Shown here in pieces: positions 15,344-23,668 of a DNA stretch of 25,775 nucleotides. Positions within the stretch are counted from its first letter, which is position 1. Every line of letters starts with the position of its first letter. The notes under the pieces were generated by a model. It was not told the DNA's origin. It did not search any database and saw only the letters and a program-made list of their open reading frames with translations. Origin of the DNA: Kuafuiihalomonas sp964477875 (GTDB lineage Bacteria > Myxococcota > Kuafuiibacteriia > Kuafuiibacteriales > Kuafuiibacteriaceae); assembly GCA_964477875.1 (NCBI GenBank), contig CAYZFR010000040.1:1-25775 (forward strand), given 5' to 3'. The position numbers and the translations under genes are program-made.

Positions 15344-18300
15344 ATGAATCATCGATCCTCCAAGCCTCAGAAGCCGATCGCGGTGGTCGGCATCGGATGC
15401 CGCTTTCCCGACGCGGACGACGTCCACGCCTTTTGGTCCAACATCGAGACCGGACGGACGGCCTTCTCCGACATCCCCGAGGACCGGTGGCACCACGAGT
15501 TCTTCTACAGCGCCGCCCAGCGCGATGTGGACAAGACCTGGGCGCCCAAGGGGTCCTTCATCGATCGCTACCGAGAGTTCGCGGCGCTGCACTATGGCCT
15601 CGCACCGCGGCGGCTGGAAGTCATGGACCCCCAGCAGCGGCTCCTGATCGAGGCCACGCGCTGGGCCCTGCAGGACGCTGGATTCGAGGGGACCGACTTC
15701 GATCGGCGTCGGACCGGCGTGTTCACCGGCGTCTCGGTCAGCGAGTTCAAGAACATCACCCAAGCTCGCGTGCACGCCATGCAGATGGCGGCTGGGGACT
15801 ATGGCACCGCGGCGGGCGAGGACCTGCGCGAACAATTCCTCGCGCTGACCGGGCGGATCGTGCCGATGCGCGCCTTCACCCTCTCCGGCTCTCTGACCGC
15901 GCTCAACGCGGCGGCAGTGGCCCAGGTCTTCGACTTCGGCGGACCCGCCTACACCATCGACTCCGCCTGCGCGTCGGCCTCGGTCGCCATCCACAACGCG
16001 GTCATGATGCTTCGCGCCGGCGCCCTGGACTCGGCGGTGGCCGGCGGGGCCTACTTGAACCTCAGCCCCGAAAACCTGGTCGCCTTCACGAAGATCGGCG
16101 CCATCAGCCCCACCGGTGCCTGTCGGCCCTTCGATGAGCGGGCCGACGGCTTCGTCCAGTCCGACGGAGTCGGGATGGTGGTTCTCAAGCGTCTCGCCGA
16201 CGCCGTGGCCGACGGGGACCGGGTGCATGCCGTCATCCTCGGCAGCGGCTGCAACAACGACGGCCGCGGCGAAGGCCCCATGACGCCTCGACGGGAAGGC
16301 CAGCTCGAGGTGCTCCGCGCGGCCTATGAAGACGCGCACATCGAACCGGGAAGCGTCGGTTACTTCGAGGCTCACGGCACCGCGACCAGCATCGGCGACC
16401 CGATCGAGGTCCAGGCCCTGGGAAGCTTCCTCAGGACGTCCGGCAGCCACGACGAGGCCTGGCTCGGTTCGGTGAAGGGAAACATCGGCCACGCCATGAG
16501 CGCAGCCGGCATCGCCGGCTTCATCAAAGCCGTCGGCGTGCTGCGCAGCGGACAGGTCCCCCCGCACCCGAACTTCTACAAGCCGCACCCGAAGCTGAAG
16601 CTAGACGACCAGCCGCTGAAGGTCCCGAGCGAAGCCACGCCGCTGGAGCTCCGTGACGGAACGCGCCGCGTCGGCGTCAGCTCCTTCGGCTTTGGCGGCA
16701 CGAACTCCCACATGGTCCTGGAGGCTCCGCCCGCACGGGCCGAGGCCCCGGAGCGGCCCTACGAGCTCCCCTCGGGCGAGCCCGAGGCCGTCCTCCTGAC
16801 CGGCGCCAGCGCCGGGCTTCTCGCCGCGCACTGCGGCGCATTGGCCGACTTCCTGGAGAGCGGCCCCGGCAAGCGCTACAGCCTCGCCGACCTCGCCTTC
16901 ACCCTCAACGCCCGCCGCCATCGAGAGCGGGTCCGGGCCGTGGTTGGCGCTCGGAGCCGATACGAATTGCTGCGGCACCTGCGGGACCTGCAGGGTCGGC
17001 TGAAGGACGAGGCCGATCTCCCGCTGAGCCTCTCCCCGCACGTGACGGTGGTGGACCGAGACCCGCGCACCACCTCCGCCCCGCGGATCGCCTTCCTGTT
17101 CCCGGGGCAAGGCGCCCAGCAGGTCGGCGCGCTGGAAGACTTGCGCCACCGCTTTTCGGTCTACGCCGAGACCTTCCATCGCCTCTCGAACGCGGCTCGG
17201 GCTCGAGTGCCCGAGGGCCTCGAGCACTTCCTCTATCCCGAGCCCGGCGACGGGGGGGGCCAGCTCGCCGCTCTGACCCGGACCGAGATCTGTCAGCCCG
17301 CCCTGGCGGCCTCCAGCTTGGCCCTGAGGTCGCTCCTCGCCCACGTCGGCGTGGACAGCGAGGTCAGCCTCGGTCACTCCCTGGGCGAGTTCTGCGCCCT
17401 CGCCGACGCAGGCACCCTGTCGGCCGAGGACGCCGTGCGCTTGGTCGCCGAGCGCGGCGCGGTGATGGCGCGGCTGGCTCTGCCCGATCCGGGTGCCATG
17501 GCGGCGGTGATGGCCGAGTCCTCGGTGGTTCAGGACCAGATCCAGGACCTGGAAGGCGTCGTGGTAGCCAACGTCAACCACCCCCGACAGTGCGTCCTCT
17601 CCGGGACCAGCTCCGCCGTCCAGGCGGCCAGCAAGCGGCTGGAAGAGCAGGAGCTCGACGTGCGGCCCCTGTCGGTCAGCCACGCCTTCCACTCACCGCT
17701 CATGGAGGGCGTCGCGGCCGGTCTGCAACCCGTCCTTCAGGACCTGGACCTTGCGCCCCCTCGAAAGACGGTGGCCTCCTGCGTGCGGCCGGCGCCCTAC
17801 GACGAGGACCTCGACAGACTTCGAAAAAGCCTGCTCGAACACGCCACCGCCCCGGTCTTGTTCTCGCGGGGTCTGGAGCAGGCACAGGCGGCGGGGGCCG
17901 AGGCCTTCGTGCAGCTTGGCGCTGGAAAGACGCTGCTCGCCTTCGCCCGCGCCACTCTGGGGCGGGACGTCCCCACAGTGGTCCTGGCCGACGACGCCCC
18001 CGACGGTGGCTACAGCTTCGTCCGCGGACTCTGTCAGCTCGCCGCCCTCGGCGTGCCGGTGGACTTCGACGCCGTCTACGCCGGCGAAGGCCGGCGCGTG
18101 GTCTCGCTGCCCGAGACGCCCCTAGTGCGAGAGGAGTATTGGCCCGTGAAGAATCAACCCCAACCCCAGACCCAGTTCACCGCCCCCGAGCCCCGAGATC
18201 CGGAGGTGACGGTGGTCCGTGGGCCCGAGCCGGCCCCGGCGCCCGCCCCGGCGGCGAGACTGGACCCGACCCAAGTGGCAACGAACGGAGCCCCCTCGAC

Positions 18301-21300
18301 CGAGCTCGTCGCCCTGTTCAGGGAGCAGATGGCGCTGCTGCAGCGCCAGACCGAGCTCATGACGGCCCAGGCCCGGGCGCTTGGCGGCCCCGTGCCCGAG
18401 CGCTCGACCGGCCTCGAGCCATCGGTGCCTGCTTCGACTCCCGAAGCAGGCCCGGCCCTCGCGCCCGCCCCAGCATTCGAACCTGCCGCCGCCGAGCCGG
18501 CGCCGGCCTCGACCACCGAGCCTCTGCCCTCCGGCGCCCGGAAGACCGGCGGCGATGACGCCAAAGAGGTCCGCAAGAAAGTCTTCGAGCTCGTCTCTCG
18601 GGTCAGCGCCTTCCCCGAGGACAGCCTCCGGCCCGAGCAGCGCCTCGTCGACGAGCTGGGCTTCGACTCCTTGATGGTCGCCGACCTCGGCGGAGCGATC
18701 GACAAGGCCTTCCCGGGCTCCGGCGGCTTGCCCCAGGAACTCTTCAGCCTCTCCACCACGGTGGAGGACGTGGCCAAGCACCTGGTCGCCGTGGTCACCG
18801 CCACTACGCGGGGCGCCGGCCCGGACCCAACCCCGGAGGCCGAGCCTTCGCCAGGGGCTCAGGCCACGAGCGCGCCGGCCCAGGCCTATCGAGCCCGGCC
18901 GAGCCCCCGACTCGCCGCCACCGGCCGCATCGACGTCACCGGTCAGGTATGGCTCGTGACCGAAGACGAAGGCCGCCTTTCGGAGCAGATCTCGGAGGGC
19001 CTGGCCCAGGCAGGCGCCCAGGTGGTGCGGATCCGCTTTACGCGGCAAGGGGTCGCGTCCCCGAGCCGATTGTCGACCCGGGGCGTGAACCTCTGGCCCG
19101 CCGAGTACGCCGACGGCCTCCCCGAGGCACTCCGCGCCGCTTCGCTTCACCCGTCCGGGTTCGTCCACGCGGCCGGTCTGTCTCCGACCACCGATCCCGC
19201 TCGACCCTTGGAGCTGCTGCATCCTCTGACACGGCGACTGCGACCCGAGCGCCTGATCGTGCTGACCGATCTCGGAGGCGGAATGGGCCTGGAATCGAGC
19301 CCTCGGATCGACGGCCGCCTCCCACAAGCGACCCTCCAGGGCTACACGAAGGCTCTCGCTCGCGAGCGCAAAGAGACTTTCGTCAAGGCCGTCGACGTCG
19401 ACGGGGCCGGCCCCACCGATCAGCTGGCCAAACACGTGCTGGACGAGATCATGGGCATCGACCGCGACGTCGAGGTCGGCCTCGCCGAGGGGCGACGTTT
19501 CGTCCCTGTCCTGGAGCCGGCCCGAGACGCCACCGGTACACGCCGAATCGGCAGCGACGACGTGGTCCTGGTAACCGGCGGCGCCGGCCAGTTGGGCGCA
19601 CGTGTGGCCCTGACGCTCGCCGAGCGAAAGCCGAAAGCGATCATTCTGAGCGGCCGTCGCCCCAAGGACGCGGAGATCGAAAGGCTGCTGGAGCGGCTCC
19701 GGGCCGCGGGCTGCCTCGCCGCCTACGCGTCCGCCGACGTCCGCAAGGCCGAGACCTTGCGAGCCGCGGTGGCCGAGACCGCCCTCGGGCTCCCGACCAT
19801 CGCCATCCATGCCGCCGGCTTCATCGCCGACGCCCCCGCCGACGAGAAGAGCATGGACGGAGTTCTGTCCGTTCTCGGCCCCAAGCTCGGCGGTCTGTTG
19901 GCCCTCGTGGACGCCTTCCCCCAGCTTCGGGATCTGGTGCTCTTCAGCTCCTGGGCCGGCCGCTTCGGCAACGCTTCCCAGGTCGACTACGCTGCCGCCA
20001 ACCAGGCCCTGGACGTTGCCGCGGTCGCTGGCCTGGGCGCAGCTCGGGTTCTATCCATCGCCTGGCCACCGTGGCGAGGGACTTCGATGGTCGACACCAT
20101 CCCGGCGCCGGTTCAGGCCATGATGGAGAAGGCGGGCGTGACCTTCCTCGAACCCGACGAAGGCGCAAAGGCCTTCATCGAGCTCCTGGAGAGCGACGCC
20201 CAAGGTCTTCGGGTGGTGGGCCGGGACCTGCCGGGGGCCGAAGTGTCGATCCGCGAGGAGACGAGCTTCGACGTCGCGCGCCACACCTATCTGGCCGACC
20301 ACGCGCTGAAGGGTCGCCCCGTAGTGCCGATGGCGGTGGTCCTCGACTGGGTGGCCCGGGCGGTACGAAGGGTCGTCGGGCCCGAGCTTCCGGTGACCCT
20401 GGAGAGCTTCGAGCTGGTCCGAGGTATCATGGGAGGCGAGACCGCGCGGCTTCAGATCGACGGTCGCTGGGTCGAGGGAGGTCTAGAGGGCGAGGTCTCG
20501 ATCAAGGTGGCCGAGCACGTCGCCTACCGAGCTCGGCTGGGCCGACATCCCGAGCCGGAGTGGATCGAGGTCGAGACCAACGGCGCCTCCAGCTCTCTGA
20601 GCCTCGACGACTTCTACCGCGACTTCACCTTCCATGGTCCTCGGCTCAAGGGTATCGAAGGCGTCGACGGGATCGGCGCGGGCGGCATCAAGGGCCGCGT
20701 CCACGGCGTCGAGGCCCGGACCTGGGGCGTGGACGAGGCGTGGGCCCTGGACCCGCTCGCGCTCGACTCCGCCTTCCAGTTGGGCGGCTATTGGACCTCG
20801 ATGAAGATGGGCCGGACCGGATTTCCAACCGGGGTCGAGCACGTGACCATCATGCCCTGGCCGAGTCCCACGCCTCAGCTGCAGGCCGGCCTGCGCTTCG
20901 AGCGCCAGGAGGGGGACGAGTTCAAGGGCGAGCTGGGTCTTCGGGACGCCGAAGGCCGAGTGGTCGTCCACATGCGAGGGCTCCAGGGCCGCTTCGCCGA
21001 CGTTCGACCGGAGAGCGAGCCCGCCAACGAGCGCGCCCGCCCCAACGAGCGCGCGGCGACCAACGGGAGCGCGGAGACCAACGGCGTCAACGGGCACCGG
21101 AACGGAGCCTCGGCCGCCACCCCCGCCCTCGACGTCCCCGACGCCCACTGGAAGATCGCCGCCTTCCCCGAGCTGGGGGCGCTGAGCCAGCGGTTCGCGA
21201 TGGCGGAGAAGATCGGCGTCCGCAACCCCTACTTCCGAGTCCACGACGGGACGGCCCGGGACACCAGCGTGATCGAGGGTGTCCCGATGGTGAACTTCAG

Positions 21301-22378
21301 CAGCTACAACTATCTGGGCTTTTCGGGCCACCCGGAAGTGGTGGCCGCCGCCCAGGCCTCCATCCAGGCCTTCGGAACCTCGGTGTCGGCGAGCCGCGTT
21401 GCCTCGGGCGAGCGCCCCCTCCACCGAGATTTGGAGCAAGGTCTCGCGCGGCACGTCGGCGTCGAGGATGCCATCGTGATGGTGAGCGGACACGCCACCA
21501 ACGTGACCACGGTGGGGCACGTGATGGGCCGCGAGGACCTGGTTCTCCACGACAGCCTCATTCACGACTCCGTCCTGCAGGGCATCTATCTGTCTGGAGC
21601 CACCCGGCGGCCCTTCCCCCATAACGACTTCGACGCCGCCGAGAAGACCCTGGCGCAGGTCCGGAAGAACTTCCGGCGCGTGCTGCTGGTCGCGGAGGGC
21701 ATCTATTCGATGGACGGGGACACCACCGACCTCCCTCGGCTCATCGAGCTGAAGCGCCGGTACAAGACGCTGCTGATGATCGACGAGGCCCACTCGATCG
21801 GCGTCCTGGGTCCGGCCGGTCGCGGCCTCGCCCACCACTACGAGGACGTCGACCCCAACGACGTCGACATCTGGATGGGGACGCTGTCGAAGAGCTTTGC
21901 CAGCTGCGGCGGCTACATCGCTGGAAGCAAGGAGCTGATCCAATACCTGAAGTACACGGCCCCGGGCTTCGTCTACAGCGCCGGCTTGCCGCCGCCCAAC
22001 GCGGCGGCCGCCTTGAAGTCCCTGGAGTTGATGAATCGACATCCCGAGATCGTGGAGCAGCTGCGGGCACGCTCCCGCTACTTCGTCCGCCTCCTTCGCG
22101 AGCGAGGTATCAATACCGGCGACGCCATCGGTGCGGCGGTGGTCCCAGCCATCATAGGCAACTCGGTGCACGCGCTGAAGCTGAGCGAAGCTCTGGGCGC
22201 GCGGCGGATCAACGTTCAGCCCATCGTCTATCCGGCGGTGGAGGAGAACGCCTCCCGACTGCGCTTTTTCATCAGCGCCACCCACACCGAAGCCCAGCTG
22301 CGCCAGACCGCCGACGCCATCGTCGAAGAGCTCACCCGGATCCGTGAAGCAGAAGGTGCGAGCGCCGTGTCTCTGTGA
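15344..22378 (+). CDS. Type I PKS KS-AT-ACP-KR-DH fused to alpha-oxoamine synthase
   Basis: A 2344-residue megasynthase. KS (about 10-440): Cys209 in DSACASASVA, His344, His383. AT (585-880): Ser679 in GHSLGE, His783 in HAFH, a malonyl-CoA-type motif. An Ala/Pro-rich linker with a helical FREQMALLQRQTELMTAQA follows. ACP (1075-1150): Ser1109 in LGFDSL. KR (1195-1620): TGGAGQLG from 1411, Ser1536, Tyr1549. DH (1640-1890): His1653 in HALKGRPVVP, Asp1808 and Gln1812 in DSAFQ. After an Asn/Gly/Ala linker comes a complete alpha-oxoamine synthase (1935-2344) with His2074, Asp2147 and His2150 in DEAHSIG, and PLP Lys2183 in TLSKSFASCGG. I see no ER, methyltransferase or thioesterase. The AOS would release the chain by decarboxylative condensation with an amino acid. 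The KS-AT-ACP-KR-DH order is that of PUFA/enediyne-type synthases. No strong ribosome site is seen; the gene starts 14 bases after the ACP stop. Confidence 0.93.
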   Translation: MNHRSSKPQKPIAVVGIGCRFPDADDVHAFWSNIETGRTAFSDIPEDRWHHEFFYSAAQRDVDKTWAPKGSFIDRYREFAALHYGLAPRRLEVMDPQQRLLIEATRWALQDAGFEGTDFDRRRTGVFTGVSVSEFKNITQARVHAMQMAAGDYGTAAGEDLREQFLALTGRIVPMRAFTLSGSLTALNAAAVAQVFDFGGPAYTIDSACASASVAIHNAVMMLRAGALDSAVAGGAYLNLSPENLVAFTKIGAISPTGACRPFDERADGFVQSDGVGMVVLKRLADAVADGDRVHAVILGSGCNNDGRGEGPMTPRREGQLEVLRAAYEDAHIEPGSVGYFEAHGTATSIGDPIEVQALGSFLRTSGSHDEAWLGSVKGNIGHAMSAAGIAGFIKAVGVLRSGQVPPHPNFYKPHPKLKLDDQPLKVPSEATPLELRDGTRRVGVSSFGFGGTNSHMVLEAPPARAEAPERPYELPSGEPEAVLLTGASAGLLAAHCGALADFLESGPGKRYSLADLAFTLNARRHRERVRAVVGARSRYELLRHLRDLQGRLKDEADLPLSLSPHVTVVDRDPRTTSAPRIAFLFPGQGAQQVGALEDLRHRFSVYAETFHRLSNAARARVPEGLEHFLYPEPGDGGGQLAALTRTEICQPALAASSLALRSLLAHVGVDSEVSLGHSLGEFCALADAGTLSAEDAVRLVAERGAVMARLALPDPGAMAAVMAESSVVQDQIQDLEGVVVANVNHPRQCVLSGTSSAVQAASKRLEEQELDVRPLSVSHAFHSPLMEGVAAGLQPVLQDLDLAPPRKTVASCVRPAPYDEDLDRLRKSLLEHATAPVLFSRGLEQAQAAGAEAFVQLGAGKTLLAFARATLGRDVPTVVLADDAPDGGYSFVRGLCQLAALGVPVDFDAVYAGEGRRVVSLPETPLVREEYWPVKNQPQPQTQFTAPEPRDPEVTVVRGPEPAPAPAPAARLDPTQVATNGAPSTELVALFREQMALLQRQTELMTAQARALGGPVPERSTGLEPSVPASTPEAGPALAPAPAFEPAAAEPAPASTTEPLPSGARKTGGDDAKEVRKKVFELVSRVSAFPEDSLRPEQRLVDELGFDSLMVADLGGAIDKAFPGSGGLPQELFSLSTTVEDVAKHLVAVVTATTRGAGPDPTPEAEPSPGAQATSAPAQAYRARPSPRLAATGRIDVTGQVWLVTEDEGRLSEQISEGLAQAGAQVVRIRFTRQGVASPSRLSTRGVNLWPAEYADGLPEALRAASLHPSGFVHAAGLSPTTDPARPLELLHPLTRRLRPERLIVLTDLGGGMGLESSPRIDGRLPQATLQGYTKALARERKETFVKAVDVDGAGPTDQLAKHVLDEIMGIDRDVEVGLAEGRRFVPVLEPARDATGTRRIGSDDVVLVTGGAGQLGARVALTLAERKPKAIILSGRRPKDAEIERLLERLRAAGCLAAYASADVRKAETLRAAVAETALGLPTIAIHAAGFIADAPADEKSMDGVLSVLGPKLGGLLALVDAFPQLRDLVLFSSWAGRFGNASQVDYAAANQALDVAAVAGLGAARVLSIAWPPWRGTSMVDTIPAPVQAMMEKAGVTFLEPDEGAKAFIELLESDAQGLRVVGRDLPGAEVSIREETSFDVARHTYLADHALKGRPVVPMAVVLDWVARAVRRVVGPELPVTLESFELVRGIMGGETARLQIDGRWVEGGLEGEVSIKVAEHVAYRARLGRHPEPEWIEVETNGASSSLSLDDFYRDFTFHGPRLKGIEGVDGIGAGGIKGRVHGVEARTWGVDEAWALDPLALDSAFQLGGYWTSMKMGRTGFPTGVEHVTIMPWPSPTPQLQAGLRFERQEGDEFKGELGLRDAEGRVVVHMRGLQGRFADVRPESEPANERARPNERAATNGSAETNGVNGHRNGASAATPALDVPDAHWKIAAFPELGALSQRFAMAEKIGVRNPYFRVHDGTARDTSVIEGVPMVNFSSYNYLGFSGHPEVVAAAQASIQAFGTSVSASRVASGERPLHRDLEQGLARHVGVEDAIVMVSGHATNVTTVGHVMGREDLVLHDSLIHDSVLQGIYLSGATRRPFPHNDFDAAEKTLAQVRKNFRRVLLVAEGIYSMDGDTTDLPRLIELKRRYKTLLMIDEAHSIGVLGPAGRGLAHHYEDVDPNDVDIWMGTLSKSFASCGGYIAGSKELIQYLKYTAPGFVYSAGLPPPNAAAALKSLELMNRHPEIVEQLRARSRYFVRLLRERGINTGDAIGAAVVPAIIGNSVHALKLSEALGARRINVQPIVYPAVEENASRLRFFISATHTEAQLRQTADAIVEELTRIREAEGASAVSL

Positions 22379-22484
22379 AACGGGATCGGCCCCGTCCTGC
22401 GGTCCGCTGCGTCACTTTCATTCACTGGGCCTCACTTCTCGAGTTTGCACTCCTGATCAGTTTTCCCTCGCCGAAGAGAGGGGC

Positions 22485-22490
22485 AGGAGA
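22485..22490 (+). promoter_or_regulatory. Ribosome binding site supporting a TTG start
   Basis: AGGAGA lies five bases before TTG 22496. It supports a TTG start for the fasciclin gene, which also gives the signal sequence its basic n-region (KKTHRTR). The 117 bases between the PKS stop and this start hold no clear promoter or terminator. Confidence 0.6.
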
Positions 22491-22495
22491 ACACC

Positions 22496-23665
22496 TTGAA
22501 GAAGACCCACCGCACACGAACGATCACCGCCGGCGGCACCATGTTGGCCGCCGCCTTCATAGCTTTCAGCCTCAACCAGACCGGCCTCACCGGCCGCGCC
22601 ACCGGTGGCGCCGTCGGCTGCGGCGGCATCGAAGCCATCGGCGATGAGCCTTTCGTGGCTCAGCGAGGCGACGTCGAAGCCGAGCCGGTTCAAGTCTTGG
22701 ATCTCATCCCGATCCTGAGCCTCGACGGCCGCCACGTCGAGCTGACGTCGCGCCGGCAGGTTCCTCCGATGACGGCGTCGCTCGACGACCGATCCACCGC
22801 CGTACTCACGCCCGAAGAGTTCGTTCGCCTGCGTAAGCCCCGGCCCGACAACCTGTCCGGTCTCATCGCGAACGAGAAGCTTCGGACCTTCAACGCCCTC
22901 GTCGACGCGAGCGGGATGCGTGACCTCTTCGACGACACCAGCGCCGAGTTCACCGTCTTCGCGCCCACCGACGAAGCCTTCGAAGCCTGGCCCCGCCTGG
23001 ACGAGCTCCTGGAGCGGGACGGCGACGCTTTCGTGCGGGCCTTCGTGGCCCACCACATGATCGCAGGAGCGTCCAGGGTGGACGAGCTTCCGGCCGAGGT
23101 CGTCGACTCGATGGCGCCGGGCCAGCAGCTTCGCATCGACCGCAGCCGGCGCATCGTGCATGCCTCCGGCGGCTCCCAGGCCCAGCTCGTCGAGGAAGGT
23201 ATCGAGGGCGAGCGCAGCATGGCGCACATGATCGACGGCGTGCTCATCCCGGTCATGACCTCGGTTCAGGAGCTGGAGCTCCGTCAGGACTACAGCATGT
23301 TCCTCACCATGCTCGACGTGGCCGGAGAGCTGGAGCGGATCGGCCGGCCCGACCGCGGCAGCACTGTCCTCGCCATCTCCGACATGGTCCTGCAGGAGCT
23401 GGGCTTCGTTCCGAGCGATCTTCGCTCCCCGGGCATGGAAGGCCAGATTCGGACCCTCGTTCGTAACCACGTCATGGACGGCATGCACCCCGAGTTCCGG
23501 GAGGGCGAAGAATCCGTCAAGACGGACTCCGGCCTCTACGTTCAGAACGCCGAGGAGGGCTTCATCGTCATGAGCAACGGCGATCAGCTCCGGGCCGAGA
23601 ACGTGGGCACCACCCCGAACGGCGTCCTTTGGGACGTGCGGGGCCTGATCGACTACGCGCCCTGA
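22496..23665 (+). CDS. Exported protein with two fasciclin (FAS1) domains
   Basis: A 389-residue protein with a basic N-terminus and a hydrophobic segment (about 10-26) that acts as signal peptide or anchor. A linker of about 80 residues is followed by a clear FAS1 domain (about 118-254). It shows the conserved EFTVFAPTDEAFEAW (151-165), HHMIAG and MIDGVLIPV (245-253). A second, more divergent FAS1 domain follows (about 263-389), with STVLAISDMVLQELGF and RNHVMDGM. FAS1 domains are extracellular adhesion or ligand-binding modules, and in bacteria some bind lipid or cell-surface sugars. The TTG start is supported by its ribosome site. The SpoIIM-like gene follows after 3 bases, so the two are probably cotranscribed. 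Confidence 0.85.
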   Translation: MKKTHRTRTITAGGTMLAAAFIAFSLNQTGLTGRATGGAVGCGGIEAIGDEPFVAQRGDVEAEPVQVLDLIPILSLDGRHVELTSRRQVPPMTASLDDRSTAVLTPEEFVRLRKPRPDNLSGLIANEKLRTFNALVDASGMRDLFDDTSAEFTVFAPTDEAFEAWPRLDELLERDGDAFVRAFVAHHMIAGASRVDELPAEVVDSMAPGQQLRIDRSRRIVHASGGSQAQLVEEGIEGERSMAHMIDGVLIPVMTSVQELELRQDYSMFLTMLDVAGELERIGRPDRGSTVLAISDMVLQELGFVPSDLRSPGMEGQIRTLVRNHVMDGMHPEFREGEESVKTDSGLYVQNAEEGFIVMSNGDQLRAENVGTTPNGVLWDVRGLIDYAP

Positions 23666-23668
23666 ACC

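Noticed and set aside
18880..19560. A possible enoyl reductase between the ACP and KR core of the PKS
   Set aside because: The stretch looks like the structural half of a ketoreductase (QVWLVTEDEG, VHAAGLSPTTD) and lacks an ER nucleotide motif.
18949..21624. An 891-codon plus-strand reading frame inside the PKS gene in another frame
   Set aside because: Its translation is Arg/Gly/Pro-rich with no motifs, typical of a shadow frame in GC-rich DNA, while the PKS frame keeps all KR and DH motifs here.
20483..22285. A 600-codon minus-strand frame antisense to DH and AOS
   Set aside because: Val/Gly/Ala/Asp-rich repetitive shadow; the plus frame is a conserved enzyme.
22445..22473. TTGCAC as a -35 box before the fasciclin gene
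   Set aside because: No -10-like sequence follows at the right distance.
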